Assembly (NCBI RefSeq): GCF_030812875.1
Contig: NZ_JAUSTN010000001.1
Location: forward strand, 62,001-126,000
Reading direction: 5' to 3'
DNA: 64,000 bases
Source: Peptoniphilus_B koenoeneniae
GTDB taxonomy: Bacteria > Bacillota > Clostridia > Tissierellales > Peptoniphilaceae
The notes beneath the pieces are model-generated. The model saw nothing but the letters and a program-made list of their open reading frames with translations, was not told the DNA's origin and ran no database searches. Shown piece after piece: positions 33,663-43,306 of this stretch. Every line of letters starts with the position of its first letter. Within the stretch, counting starts at the first letter, position 1. A program made the position numbers and the translations under genes.

Positions 33663-34603
33663 TAGATATAGCCAATATTATAAGTATTACTCTTCTTTAT
33701 TCAGCTCCTTTAATATATGCTGCCCTTGGAGGAGTTTTAAGTGAAAATTCAGGTGTAGTAAACATAGGTCTTGAAGGTATGATGACCATAGGAGCCTTAA
33801 TAGGGGCTACAGTTGGATATTATTTAGGAAATCCTTGGATTGCATTTTTATGCGGAGGCATTGCCGGTTTATTACTATCATTACTTCATGCCATAGCAAC
33901 CATACATTTTGCAGCAGACCATGTTGTTTCAGGTATAGCAATTAACTTAATAGGCCCTGGAATGTCATTGTTTTTATCAAGAAGATTTTTTGATGGAGCT
34001 GCTTTAACAAAGCCAATTCCCTTTGAAAATAAATTGCCTAAAGTATTTGGAAGTTTGTTTAAAAGTTTACCTAAAAATGAATTTACAAAATCAATGTCAA
34101 TCATTTTTAACCAATATATTATTGTTTACATTGCTTTTGCTTTAGTATTTTTAACTTGGTTCATACTATATAAAACAAAACTAGGACTTAGAATAAGAGC
34201 AGTAGGAGAACATCCAAGAGCAGCAGAATCATTAGGAGTAAACGCCTATAAAATAAAATATATTTGCGTATTAGCTTCAGGATTTTTAGCTGGCTTAGGA
34301 GGAGCGTCTATGTCTCTTGCCATAGTGTCAAATTACAGAGATACACTTATTGCGGGTCAAGGATTTATAGCTCTTGCAGCCATGATATTTGGAGGATGGA
34401 AACCTCAAGGAGCAATGCTTGCTTGTTTATTATTTGGAGCAGCTCAAGGTTTTACTGTATTCTTAGGTTCTAAAGGATTTAAAGTAGATTCCAATTTACT
34501 TGCAATGTTGCCTTATGTTATAACTCTTATAGTTTTAGTAGCTTTTGTTAAAAGCGTAAAGGCCCCAAGTGCAGATGGAAAACCATATGAAAGAAATAAT
34601 TAA
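33659..34603 (+). CDS. Nucleoside ABC transporter permease 2
   Basis: Second membrane subunit (314 residues, about eight to ten hydrophobic segments). It shows LSENSGVVNIGLEGMM near the start, ADHVVSGIAINL, and the coupling-loop region RIRAVGEHPRAAESLGVN, all typical of NupQ/YufQ. The ATG overlaps the previous stop by 4 nt. It pairs with the upstream permease as a heterodimer in the importer and is the last gene before a terminator. Confidence 0.93.
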   Translation: MIDIANIISITLLYSAPLIYAALGGVLSENSGVVNIGLEGMMTIGALIGATVGYYLGNPWIAFLCGGIAGLLLSLLHAIATIHFAADHVVSGIAINLIGPGMSLFLSRRFFDGAALTKPIPFENKLPKVFGSLFKSLPKNEFTKSMSIIFNQYIIVYIAFALVFLTWFILYKTKLGLRIRAVGEHPRAAESLGVNAYKIKYICVLASGFLAGLGGASMSLAIVSNYRDTLIAGQGFIALAAMIFGGWKPQGAMLACLLFGAAQGFTVFLGSKGFKVDSNLLAMLPYVITLIVLVAFVKSVKAPSADGKPYERNN

Positions 34604-34604
34604 A

Positions 34605-34633
34605 AAAGAGGAGATAGGGCTCCTCTTTTTTTT
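34605..34633 (+). terminator. Terminator of the nucleoside transporter operon
   Basis: AAAGAGGAG (34605-34613) pairs with CTCCTCTTT (34620-34628) over ATAGGG, followed by a T-run. Confidence 0.88.
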
Positions 34634-34649
34634 GCCTTAATAGGCATTC

Positions 34650-34678
34650 TTGACTTATCTTTATTAAACGTATACAAT
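34650..34678 (+). promoter_or_regulatory. Promoter of rny
   Basis: TTGACT (34650-34655), 17 bp spacer, TACAAT (34673-34678). It starts transcription about 45-50 nt before the rny TTG and immediately follows the upstream terminator. Confidence 0.8.
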
Positions 34679-34730
34679 ATTTAGTAGAAGTTTTAGAAAC
34701 TTGAAAACTTAATATGGAGGTGCTAAGCTA

Positions 34731-36263
34731 TTGCCGGAAATAATAAAAATTCTTTTAAGCGCTATTATTTCTTTGGGATTAGGCTACTTTGTAAGAAAGT
34801 ATATTGCTGAAAATAAAGTAGGAAAAGCTGAGGAAATTGCAAATAAAATCGTAATTGATGCCGAGCATACTGCCGAATCAAAGAAAAAAGAACTTTTAGT
34901 TGAAGCAAAAGAAGAAATTCACAAAATGAGAGCAGAAGTGGAATCCGAAAATAAGCTTAGACGAGCAGAACTTTCACAATTAGAAACAAGAGTATTGGCA
35001 AGAGAAGAATCTATTGAAAAGAAATCTAATTCACTTGAAAAGAAGGAAGAAAAACTTAATCGTAAACTTGAAGAAGCTAAAGCTAAAAATGAAGAAGCGG
35101 AAAGTTTAATTGAAAAAAGAAATTTGGAACTTCAAAGAGTTTCAGGACTAAGTGTTGAAGAGGGTAAGAGAATCTTACTTTCAGAACTTGAAAAAGATGT
35201 AGTTCATGAATCCGCACAAATTATTAGAGAAAATGAACTTAGAATTAAAGATGAATCTCAAAAATATGCACGAGATATTATAGTACAAGCTATACAAAGA
35301 TGTGCAGCAGATACTGTTGCAGAGAACACTGTTTCAGTTGTTTCTTTGCCAAATGATGAAATGAAAGGTAGAATAATCGGTAGAGAAGGAAGAAATATAA
35401 GAGCTATAGAATCATTAACAGGAGTTGATTTAATTATTGATGATACACCTGAAGCTGTAGTTTTGTCTTGCTTTGATCCTATTAGAAGAGAAGTTGCAAG
35501 AATTGCAATTGAAAAGCTCGTCTCAGATGGAAGAATTCACCCAACTAGAATTGAAGAGACAGTAGAACGTGCTAAGAAAGAAATTGAAGTAACAATTAAG
35601 GAATCCGGAGAACAAGCAGCATACGATGCAGGAGTACATGGATTACACCCTGAACTTATAAAGTATTTAGGAAGACTAAAGTATAGAACAAGTTATGGGC
35701 AAAATGTATTAAAGCATTCAGTTGAAGTTGCACAGATAGCCGGAATAATTGCTTCTGAACTTGGAGCAGACGTTAAAATTGCTAAACGTGGCGGTTTACT
35801 TCACGATCTTGGTAAAAGTATAGACCATGAAGTTGAGGGACCACATGTTGACTTGGGGGTTGACCTTGCAAGAAGGTATAAAGAACCTGAATCTGTAGTC
35901 CATACTATTGAAGCTCATCATAATGATGTTGAACCAAGTACATTGGAAGCTGTTATAGTTCAAGCAGCAGATGCAATATCAGCAGCAAGACCAGGTGCAA
36001 GAAGAGAAACAGTTGAATCTTATATAAAACGTCTTGAAAAGCTTGAAGAAATAGCAAATGAATATGAAGGTATTGAAAAATCATATGCTGTTCAAGCTGG
36101 AAGAGAAATTAGGATAATTGTTAAACCAGAGATGATTTCTGAATCCGAAATTATTGTTACTGCAAGAAATATAGCAAAACAAGTTGAAGCTGAACTTGAT
36201 TTTCCTGGACAAATAAAAGTTAATGTCATAAGAGAAACAAGAGCAGTTGAATATGCAAAATAA
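34731..36263 (+). CDS. rny: Ribonuclease Y
   Basis: Membrane-anchored endoribonuclease that starts mRNA decay in Firmicutes. The 510 residues comprise an N-terminal membrane helix (about 3-22), a long charged coiled coil (about 30-200), a KH domain (GRIIGREGRNIRAIESLTG, about 220) and an HD domain with LLHDLGKSIDHE (about 358, metal-binding HD). The start is TTG at 34731 with GGAGGTG eight bases upstream; no ATG is near. In Bacillus, rny lies close behind recA; here about 13.5 kb separates them and rny has its own promoter and terminator. Confidence 0.97.
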   Translation: MPEIIKILLSAIISLGLGYFVRKYIAENKVGKAEEIANKIVIDAEHTAESKKKELLVEAKEEIHKMRAEVESENKLRRAELSQLETRVLAREESIEKKSNSLEKKEEKLNRKLEEAKAKNEEAESLIEKRNLELQRVSGLSVEEGKRILLSELEKDVVHESAQIIRENELRIKDESQKYARDIIVQAIQRCAADTVAENTVSVVSLPNDEMKGRIIGREGRNIRAIESLTGVDLIIDDTPEAVVLSCFDPIRREVARIAIEKLVSDGRIHPTRIEETVERAKKEIEVTIKESGEQAAYDAGVHGLHPELIKYLGRLKYRTSYGQNVLKHSVEVAQIAGIIASELGADVKIAKRGGLLHDLGKSIDHEVEGPHVDLGVDLARRYKEPESVVHTIEAHHNDVEPSTLEAVIVQAADAISAARPGARRETVESYIKRLEKLEEIANEYEGIEKSYAVQAGREIRIIVKPEMISESEIIVTARNIAKQVEAELDFPGQIKVNVIRETRAVEYAK

Positions 36264-36268
36264 TATCT

Positions 36269-36293
36269 AAACCTGCCAATGGCAGGTTTTTTT
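36269..36293 (+). terminator. rny terminator
   Basis: AACCTGCC (36270-36277) pairs with GGCAGGTT (36281-36288) over AAT, followed by T. The recombinase start codon lies 13 nt after the T-tract, without an intervening promoter. Confidence 0.9.
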
Positions 36294-36306
36294 AATAGGA
36301 GAAAAT

Positions 36307-37269
36307 ATGATTTCCACATTATTAGATGATTTTATAGGATATCTTGGATCTACAAGATCTTTATCGAAAAAAACTATGGAAGGATATTATTATGATATCC
36401 GAACTTTTTTAAGATTTATGAAAATAAGAAGAGGTTTAGCTAATGAAGAAAATTTTGACTCTATCGATATAGATGATATAGATGCAGAATTTTTAGAAAA
36501 TATAAAAAAGACAGATTTATATGCTTTTAACGCTTATCTTGAAAGAAGACGTGACAACTCAAACAGAACTAAATACAGAAAATTGTCTGCAATAAGAACT
36601 TTTTTTAATTATCTTTCAGTTAAAATAAATGTAATAGATCACAATCCCATAGAAGATATAGATATGCCTAAATTGGAAAAGACTTTGCCGGTAGCTTTGA
36701 CATTGGATGAAGCAATAAAATTTTTAAATACAATTAAACATAGTGAACAATCGGAATTTTTTAAAAATAGAGATTACGCCATAGCCACTTTATTTTTAAA
36801 TTGCGGGATGAGATTATCTGAGCTTGCTTCTATAAATTTAGAGGATATAAGGGATGATAAAAGTTTAAAAATTATGGGAAAGGGGAAAAAAGAAAGAACT
36901 GTTTACTTAAATGATGCCTGCATAAAAGCCTTAGATGATTATTTAAAGTTAAGACCTGATGTAGAAGATAAGGCACTTTTTTTAAGCAGATTGAACAAGA
37001 GAATCGGAAATAGGGGAATACAAAATATGATTGAAAAACATATTTTGGAGGCAGGACTTGACCCTAATAAATATACAGTCCACAAACTAAGACATACAGC
37101 TGCAACTCTTATGTATAGGTATGGTAATGCAGATTTGAGGTCCTTACAGGAAGTTCTCGGGCATGTTTCTGTAACAACAACTCAAATTTATACCCATGTA
37201 AGTGATGAACAAATAAGAACAACCGTTGAAAATAACCCTTTAGGAAAAATTGACAATGAAATTAAATGA
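36307..37269 (+). CDS. Xer-type tyrosine recombinase
   Basis: Site-specific recombinase of the XerC/XerD class, which resolves chromosome dimers at dif. The N-terminal SAM-like core-binding domain (about 1-120) is followed by the catalytic domain with the conserved set: Arg in CGMRLSELA (about 161), Lys in GKGKKERTV, HKLRHTAAT (HxxR, about 259-267), LGHVSVTTTQIYTH (His and the Tyr nucleophile near 298). Length 320 is slightly longer than XerC/D. No phage genes adjoin it, which favours a housekeeping role, but XerC, XerD and XerA cannot be told apart here. addB-like starts inside its 3' end. Confidence 0.88.
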   Translation: MISTLLDDFIGYLGSTRSLSKKTMEGYYYDIRTFLRFMKIRRGLANEENFDSIDIDDIDAEFLENIKKTDLYAFNAYLERRRDNSNRTKYRKLSAIRTFFNYLSVKINVIDHNPIEDIDMPKLEKTLPVALTLDEAIKFLNTIKHSEQSEFFKNRDYAIATLFLNCGMRLSELASINLEDIRDDKSLKIMGKGKKERTVYLNDACIKALDDYLKLRPDVEDKALFLSRLNKRIGNRGIQNMIEKHILEAGLDPNKYTVHKLRHTAATLMYRYGNADLRSLQEVLGHVSVTTTQIYTHVSDEQIRTTVENNPLGKIDNEIK

Positions 37270-39655
37270 ATTTTTAAAATCAAACAACAAAAAACAATTA
37301 ATTGGAAACACTTCAGTTTTTGCAGATTCAATAATTGAAGAGTTTACAATAAAAAATGGAGGAAGTTTTTTAATAAGTCCAATTGATATAAAAAAACTTG
37401 TAAAAGAACTCTCCATAGAAGAAATAATTAAATCAGGTGAAAAATATTCAAATGAAATTGAATCAGTGCTTTTTATTTATGATCTGCTAAAAAATACAGA
37501 ACTTGAATTTTTTAAAGAAAATCAAATTTCTCTAAGCCTTGCACAAGAATTTTATAATTTAATCCAAGAATTAAAACTTACAAATTATAAAGAAGAAGCC
37601 TTTAACAACAATAGGCTTAGAGATTTTTTAAAAATTTTTAAACTTTATAACGAAAAGCATAAGGGAATAGATTATGGAGATTCAATTAAAATAGCTTTAA
37701 ATTTTAAAGATGATCAAATAGAAAGAGCTATTATAGAAAATACCGATTTAAGATATTACGAGGAAAAACTTCTTAATTTATTAAATGTAAAGACAATTGA
37801 GCTTGATAAATATGAATTTAATAAGAAAAAAACTGAAATTTATAAGTGCTTTTCTCAGAGAGATGAAGTTTTAAACCTTTTAGAAATAATAATAAAAGAA
37901 AAAATAAATCCGAAAGATATAGAAATTGTATACACTGATGCATCCTACATAGAAATATTAAAATCATTTTTATTTACAAATCTTCCTATAAAATTCAATA
38001 AAGAAAAAGAAGTAGAACTTATTGAAATTCTCGAAAATATATTTTCTTTTGTAGATAGTAATTTTTCTCCTAAATTTTATAAAAAAATAAAAAATATTTG
38101 TAGAATTTATGAAGATGTAAATATAGATTTTATAGGGGATAAAAATAACTATTTAAATTTAAGTGATTTTGCAAAAGATCTTGTAGATATACTTCCGGCT
38201 AAAAAAGAAGAAAAAATAAATTTTAGGGATTTTTTAAATAACCTATTAACTTTTTCAAAAAAATATTTAAATCTTAGAGAAGAGGTTGTAGACCTAATAA
38301 AAAATATTTCAAGCTTTTCTAAAGAAAAATACCTGTACTTTTATGAAGCTTTAGAATTTTTAAAATTTCAAATTGAAAATTTAAATATTTCTAAAGCCAC
38401 TGAATCATTTATAAGAGTTTCAAATATTTATGATGAAAGGATTTTTACAAGAAAATATGCCTTTATTCTGGGAATGGCTAGTGAATTTTTTCCAACAACA
38501 ATAGGAGAATCACCAGTTATTAGAGATTCAGAATTAGAAAAAATTTCAAAAAAAATTACAACAAAGGAAAAATTAAATTCAGCAAAATACAATTTGGCAA
38601 AATATAAAATTAATAATTTTTTCAGCTTAGGAGAAAAAATTTATTTCTCTTATCCTCAAGTGGATGAAAAAAATGAGAAATATACAGAAGCTGTTTTTTT
38701 ACAAAATTTAAATTTACCAGAAATAGAAAAAAATTATTATAGTTTTGATTCTTTAGAAGAAAAATTTCAGGAATTAAGAGAAAATAATTTTCAAGAAATA
38801 TTAAAAAATTTTGTATTTTCAGCTACATCTTTAAATGTATTAAATTTAAGCCCAAAATGTTTTTATAATAAATTTATTTTAAATTTAGATGATGACGAAG
38901 AGGAAATCTTTGATGAAGATTTAATTTTCCCATTTTACGCAACAGGTTCCATAGTTCATGAAAGCTTAAAAAATATTGTAGATCAAATTAATGAGAAAGG
39001 ATCACTCTTTGCTCTTGAACAAGTGGAAAATATTTTAAATAAAAATATAGAGCCGTATTTAAAAAAATATCCTCAAAGATTGGAAAAACCCTTTGAAAAT
39101 TATAAAAATAATTTAAGGGATATGATTAAAAATTATTTAATAGATTTTATAGAAAAAAATCCAAATGAAAAATTTTATAAAACAGAATATAGCTTTGGAT
39201 TCGGACAAAAAGAGTCTTTATGTAAAGATCCAGTTACTATAGAAATCGGAAAATATAAAATTAAGGTTAAAGGATCAATTGATAGGTTGGATTTATTAGA
39301 AGATCAAATGGTTTTAATTGATTATAAAACAGGCAACAGCAAATTAATAAAAGATATGGACAATAAAAACAGACTTATACAGGACTTTATATATAAAAAA
39401 GTCTTAGAAAAGTTTTTTTCAAAAGATATTACATGTCAGTATCATTTTATAAAAAATAGGGAAATATATGAGCCTTGTGGAGATTTTGAAGAAACGGAAA
39501 AAAACTTAGAATTGCTTTTTGATTTTGTAAATGAATATGGTTTCGTTAAACCAGAAAAAATGGCTGGTTTATCAGGAAAGTATGAGAATCTGAAAAAGGA
39601 CAAATCAGAAATAGAAAAGGCAATAAGCTTTAGTGAAAATTATTTGGTGCTTTAA
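37256..39655 (+). CDS. addB: AddB-like helicase-nuclease subunit
   Basis: Partner of AddA in double-strand-break resection. The 799 residues end in a PD-(D/E)XK nuclease domain: ATSLNVLNLSPKCFYNKF (about 525-543), GSIDRLD, and LIDYKTG with D689 and K691. The N-terminal part has the layout of the AddB helicase-like domains, but no intact Walker A (LIGNTSVFADS in its place). The C-x2-C-x5-C cysteines that hold the iron-sulfur cluster of Bacillus AddB are not seen. It is much shorter than the usual 1150 or so residues. ATG 37256 is preferred over TTG 37250. It overlaps the recombinase gene by 14 nt and addA by 1 nt. Confidence 0.75.
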   Translation: MKLNEFLKSNNKKQLIGNTSVFADSIIEEFTIKNGGSFLISPIDIKKLVKELSIEEIIKSGEKYSNEIESVLFIYDLLKNTELEFFKENQISLSLAQEFYNLIQELKLTNYKEEAFNNNRLRDFLKIFKLYNEKHKGIDYGDSIKIALNFKDDQIERAIIENTDLRYYEEKLLNLLNVKTIELDKYEFNKKKTEIYKCFSQRDEVLNLLEIIIKEKINPKDIEIVYTDASYIEILKSFLFTNLPIKFNKEKEVELIEILENIFSFVDSNFSPKFYKKIKNICRIYEDVNIDFIGDKNNYLNLSDFAKDLVDILPAKKEEKINFRDFLNNLLTFSKKYLNLREEVVDLIKNISSFSKEKYLYFYEALEFLKFQIENLNISKATESFIRVSNIYDERIFTRKYAFILGMASEFFPTTIGESPVIRDSELEKISKKITTKEKLNSAKYNLAKYKINNFFSLGEKIYFSYPQVDEKNEKYTEAVFLQNLNLPEIEKNYYSFDSLEEKFQELRENNFQEILKNFVFSATSLNVLNLSPKCFYNKFILNLDDDEEEIFDEDLIFPFYATGSIVHESLKNIVDQINEKGSLFALEQVENILNKNIEPYLKKYPQRLEKPFENYKNNLRDMIKNYLIDFIEKNPNEKFYKTEYSFGFGQKESLCKDPVTIEIGKYKIKVKGSIDRLDLLEDQMVLIDYKTGNSKLIKDMDNKNRLIQDFIYKKVLEKFFSKDITCQYHFIKNREIYEPCGDFEETEKNLELLFDFVNEYGFVKPEKMAGLSGKYENLKKDKSEIEKAISFSENYLVL

Positions 39656-42600
39656 TGGAAATGAATAAATTATTAGAAATCGAAAATCTTAAAAGAGAAA
39701 ATTTAATAAAAGAATTTAATAAAAACTTTTTAGTTGAATCAGGAGCTGGCGCGGGAAAAACTTACTTATTAGTTGAAAGAATGACAAATTTAATTGAAAA
39801 GGGCATTTTTAAACCTCAAGAAATTGTGGCCATAACCTTTACCAATAAGGCTGCTCAAGAACTTAGATCGAGAATTCAAAGTAAACTTTTAGAGAAAGTA
39901 AATCCTAATGAAAATATTAAATATGCGATAGAAAATTTTAATAAAATAAATATTTCTACAATACATTCCTTTGCCAATAAATTAATTCAAGAAATGCCAT
40001 TTTATGCAAACTTGGGTCTTAATTTTAATGTAAAAGAAGATGAAGATTATGATTCATATCTACTTAGTATTTATAAAAAATTTATAGAAAGAGATCTTAA
40101 AACCTATATAAAAGAAAGCCAACTGAAAATATTTGAAAAGGCAGAAAATAAAAAAATAATATTGGGTCAAATTTCAAAATTTATATTAAATCAAAACACT
40201 GAATTTCCAAATTATTTTGACGATAATACTAAAATTTATTTTATAGAAGAACTTTTAAAAGATTCTTATGAAATTATAGATAAAATAAATAAATTTATAA
40301 AAGATTTAAAAGTTGATACAAGTGTTTACAGGAGTGATTTTCTTAAAAATTTGCAAGAATTAAATCTTTATAAAAACAATAATTCTTACGGAAATTTTTT
40401 AAAAAGTATTTTTGACTTTTGGGTTTTTATGCAAAATGAAAAAATAATAGAAAGTCCTTTTACAAAAGTAAAATACAAGGCAAATGATGATATAAAAAAT
40501 AAAGTTAAGGATTCTACAATAATTCAAGGCGCAATAAGATGTGAATTGAATGAGAAGATAAGACTTTATTTAAATAACCTATATGGAGGCTTTGTCGGCG
40601 CCTCTGAGGGCTTTAGTAAATTTATTGATGAGTTTGTATCAGGAGACTATAAAACTTTGTCTAACGACGATTTAGTGCGTTTGGCATTGAAGATAGTTGA
40701 GGACTACCAGTCAAGGATGTATTTGCAAAGCAAATATAAGTATTTTTTTGTAGATGAGTTTCAAGATACAGATCCTATACAGACAAAATTTATTCTTGCC
40801 TTTTGTTCAAAAGATGAGGGGAATTTAAAGAATAAAAATTTTTCTGATTTTACTTTAAAAGATCAGGCCTTATTTTTAGTAGGAGACCCTAAACAATCAA
40901 TTTATAGATTTAGGGGGGCAGATTTAAACAACTATGAAAAAGTAAAAAATATTTTCGAGAATCAAACTAACAGCGAATTTATTATCTTAGATAAATCTTT
41001 TAGATTTGACGATGAGTTGGCGTCTGAAATATTTGATATTTATAAAAATGATTTTGAAACTCCAACTGGACCCTATAATTTAAAATTAAATAACATTTTA
41101 ACTAATGGAAAAAATTCAGCTTTAATGGGAATTTATTATCCTACCCTTGATTTTGATTTGGAATTTTTATTAAGTTTAATAACAGACCAAGATTTGAAAT
41201 TATTTTTAAATAAAATCTATGATGAAGAGAAAAATGATTGTTTTTCAAATTTATTTATAAATTTTTTAATAAGGAGAGAAAGCTTTATAAAAGATAATTT
41301 AAAAGAGCTTGAAGATTTTAAAATTCAAAAAAATATAGAGGATATAAATTTAGAAAAATTATTTAAAAATAAAGCTTTTAAAGGTAATAAGGATTCTTTA
41401 TTTGTAAGTGTCGGATTTTTTATAAATTATTTAGTCGAAACCCAAAATATAAAAGAAAAAGATATTTTAGTTTTAACCAGAACAAATTCTGGGGCTGAGG
41501 AAATGAGCGGTATTTTATATGCTTTGGGTTATGACATTGACACAAGCACAAACAGTAAATATTTTAATTTTCCGTCTATAAAAAATGCTTATAATTTTTA
41601 TAAATTTTTAATAGATCAAAATAATAAAAATTTTCTTAGAATGCTTAGAGGGCTTTTTAAAATAGATGATATAAAAGCTTTTGAAATAAAAAAATATCTT
41701 CTTGAAAATAATTTTTTAGACTTGTTGGAAAAGAAAAAATTTTTAGAAGAAAAAGAAATAGAATTTATTTTTTCTTACTTAAATTATAATAAAGTGTCCT
41801 TAAGTGCAGCTTTAAGAGCTATGGAATTAGATTTTGAAAGTTTTACAGATGGCACTGTTAGGGAAAAGGAATATGAAACCTTTATAAGTTTTATGGAGAA
41901 ACTTTTAAATAAAGACCTTTCATTTAAAGATTATAAAAATTACAGTGGAAATATTTTAAAAACTGACAATATTGAGAAGCTTAGAGTTATGAATCTTCAC
42001 AAGGCTAAGGGTCTTCAAGGAAAATTTGTTATAATTATAGGAGAAAGTGCTTTAAAAGAAGAAAAAAGTGGATATTTTGATAGAGAAAAAAATCAAGGTT
42101 ATGTTGATTTTTCTTCAAACAATAAGTTAATAAAAAGATATCAAGTCCCCAGCTATGACAATCCAGAAATAGAGCTTCTTGATAGGTCGGAAAGTAAAAA
42201 AGAAAATATAAGATTAAATTATGTTGCTGCAACAAGAGCTGAATCAGCTTTATTTGTATTTGATTTGTATGAAGTTTATAAGGAAATTTTTAAATTTGGT
42301 AAACCTTATTTATATAAAATTTCTAAGGGGAAAAATAAAGGAATCAACAAAAAATCTGAATTTGTAAAAGATATTTGTTCTTACAAATTTAACTTTACAG
42401 AAGAACCCCAAAAAGATAAAAAAATTAAAAATACATTTTATAAAAACGATGAGCTTATTTTACGTCCTCATGGTTCTTGGTACGGCACAATTTTTCACAG
42501 ACTTATGGAACTTTCTGTGAATGATTATTTGAGAAAAGAAATACCTGATTTTAAAATTAATTTAAGACTTGCCATAGGCGAATTTTTATTTGATAAAGAT

Positions 42601-42990
42601 TTAAATAATGAAAAAGATTTTATAAAATTAAATCTTGAAGCTGATAATTTTAGCGAAAATATAGAAAAAATTTATTCCTATGTGGAAGAAACAATTAAAA
42701 AAAGTTACGAAAATATTTTTCCTCAATTAGTTTCTATTTTTAAAGATGCAGATAAAATTTATACGGAAGTACCCTTTACTATTTTTGAAGAAAAATATAT
42801 AAGAGGCAGAATAGATCTTTTAGTCATTAAGGACAATATATACACAGTTTATGATTATAAAACCGACTTATTAGGAGAAGAAGCCAATTATAAATATGAG
42901 GATCAATTAAATTTTTATAAGTCTGCCGTTGAAAAAATTTTTAAGGTAGAAAGAAGAAATATAAAGACAAAAATAATTAATTGTAATTAA
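39655..42990 (+). CDS. addA: ATP-dependent helicase/nuclease subunit AddA
   Basis: UvrD-type helicase with a C-terminal nuclease; with AddB it processes broken ends for RecA loading. The 1111 residues contain motif I SGAGAGKT (about 29), motif Ia FTNKAAQEL, motif II FVDEFQDTDPIQ (about 365), motif III LVGDPKQSIYRFRGAD (about 404), NLHKAKGLQGK (about 780), motif VI YVAATRAE, and the nuclease core RGRIDLL...YDYKTD near 1050. It is somewhat shorter than Bacillus AddA (about 1230). The ATG shares one base with the addB-like stop. rqcP follows 9 nt later. Confidence 0.93.
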   Translation: MEMNKLLEIENLKRENLIKEFNKNFLVESGAGAGKTYLLVERMTNLIEKGIFKPQEIVAITFTNKAAQELRSRIQSKLLEKVNPNENIKYAIENFNKINISTIHSFANKLIQEMPFYANLGLNFNVKEDEDYDSYLLSIYKKFIERDLKTYIKESQLKIFEKAENKKIILGQISKFILNQNTEFPNYFDDNTKIYFIEELLKDSYEIIDKINKFIKDLKVDTSVYRSDFLKNLQELNLYKNNNSYGNFLKSIFDFWVFMQNEKIIESPFTKVKYKANDDIKNKVKDSTIIQGAIRCELNEKIRLYLNNLYGGFVGASEGFSKFIDEFVSGDYKTLSNDDLVRLALKIVEDYQSRMYLQSKYKYFFVDEFQDTDPIQTKFILAFCSKDEGNLKNKNFSDFTLKDQALFLVGDPKQSIYRFRGADLNNYEKVKNIFENQTNSEFIILDKSFRFDDELASEIFDIYKNDFETPTGPYNLKLNNILTNGKNSALMGIYYPTLDFDLEFLLSLITDQDLKLFLNKIYDEEKNDCFSNLFINFLIRRESFIKDNLKELEDFKIQKNIEDINLEKLFKNKAFKGNKDSLFVSVGFFINYLVETQNIKEKDILVLTRTNSGAEEMSGILYALGYDIDTSTNSKYFNFPSIKNAYNFYKFLIDQNNKNFLRMLRGLFKIDDIKAFEIKKYLLENNFLDLLEKKKFLEEKEIEFIFSYLNYNKVSLSAALRAMELDFESFTDGTVREKEYETFISFMEKLLNKDLSFKDYKNYSGNILKTDNIEKLRVMNLHKAKGLQGKFVIIIGESALKEEKSGYFDREKNQGYVDFSSNNKLIKRYQVPSYDNPEIELLDRSESKKENIRLNYVAATRAESALFVFDLYEVYKEIFKFGKPYLYKISKGKNKGINKKSEFVKDICSYKFNFTEEPQKDKKIKNTFYKNDELILRPHGSWYGTIFHRLMELSVNDYLRKEIPDFKINLRLAIGEFLFDKDLNNEKDFIKLNLEADNFSENIEKIYSYVEETIKKSYENIFPQLVSIFKDADKIYTEVPFTIFEEKYIRGRIDLLVIKDNIYTVYDYKTDLLGEEANYKYEDQLNFYKSAVEKIFKVERRNIKTKIINCN

Positions 42991-42999
42991 GGAGATAAA

Positions 43000-43242
43000 A
43001 TGAGGCTTGATAAATATTTAAAAAATTCAAGGATTATAAAAAGAAGAACCGTTGCCAAGGAAGCTTGCGATGGAGGAAGAATCTCAATAAATAATAAAAT
43101 TGCCAAGGCTTCGGACGATGTTAAAATTGATGATATTTTAGAAGTAAGATTTGGAAATTCAACTTTTAAATGTAAAGTTACTAAAATTTTAGAAAGTGCA
43201 AAAAAAGATGATGCGGCTTTAATGTATGAAGTTATTAACTAA
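43000..43242 (+). CDS. rqcP: S4-domain protein RqcP (YabO/Hsp15-like)
   Basis: Small S4 RNA-binding protein (80 residues). In Bacillus RqcP works with RqcH in adding alanine tails to nascent chains on stalled 50S subunits. The S4 motif starts at MRLDKYLKNSRIIKRRTVA and continues with GGRISINNKIAK. The ATG follows AAGGAGA. It keeps the yabO-(yabP-yabQ)-divIC order of Bacillus, but the two sporulation genes are missing and divIC follows after a promoter. Confidence 0.88.
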   Translation: MRLDKYLKNSRIIKRRTVAKEACDGGRISINNKIAKASDDVKIDDILEVRFGNSTFKCKVTKILESAKKDDAALMYEVIN

Positions 43243-43255
43243 ATGTAAAATAAGC

Positions 43256-43284
43256 TTGTTTTTTACAAGTGTAAATGTAATAAT
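43256..43284 (+). promoter_or_regulatory. Promoter before divIC
   Basis: TTGTTT (43256-43261), 17 bp, extended -10 TGTAATAAT (-10 hexamer AATAAT at 43279-43284). It resembles the extended -10 promoters found elsewhere in the window. The CTTGT-TTTTT-ACAAG hairpin inside the spacer is probably incidental. Confidence 0.5.
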
Positions 43285-43306
43285 TTACTTGTAGGAAGGG
43301 ATTTAT

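Noticed and set aside
34264..34473. 69-codon + strand frame inside the second permease gene
   Set aside because: It is out of frame with a well-conserved permease and has no ribosome site or recognisable motif.
36307..37269. Phage integrase marking a prophage or integrative element
   Set aside because: No phage or conjugation genes, no tRNA and no flanking direct repeats were seen; the XerC/D-like sequence and operon with addBA suggest a housekeeping recombinase.
43254..43268. CTTGT-TTTTT-ACAAG hairpin as a terminator after rqcP
   Set aside because: Only 5 bp of stem and no T-tract after it; it lies within a promoter spacer.
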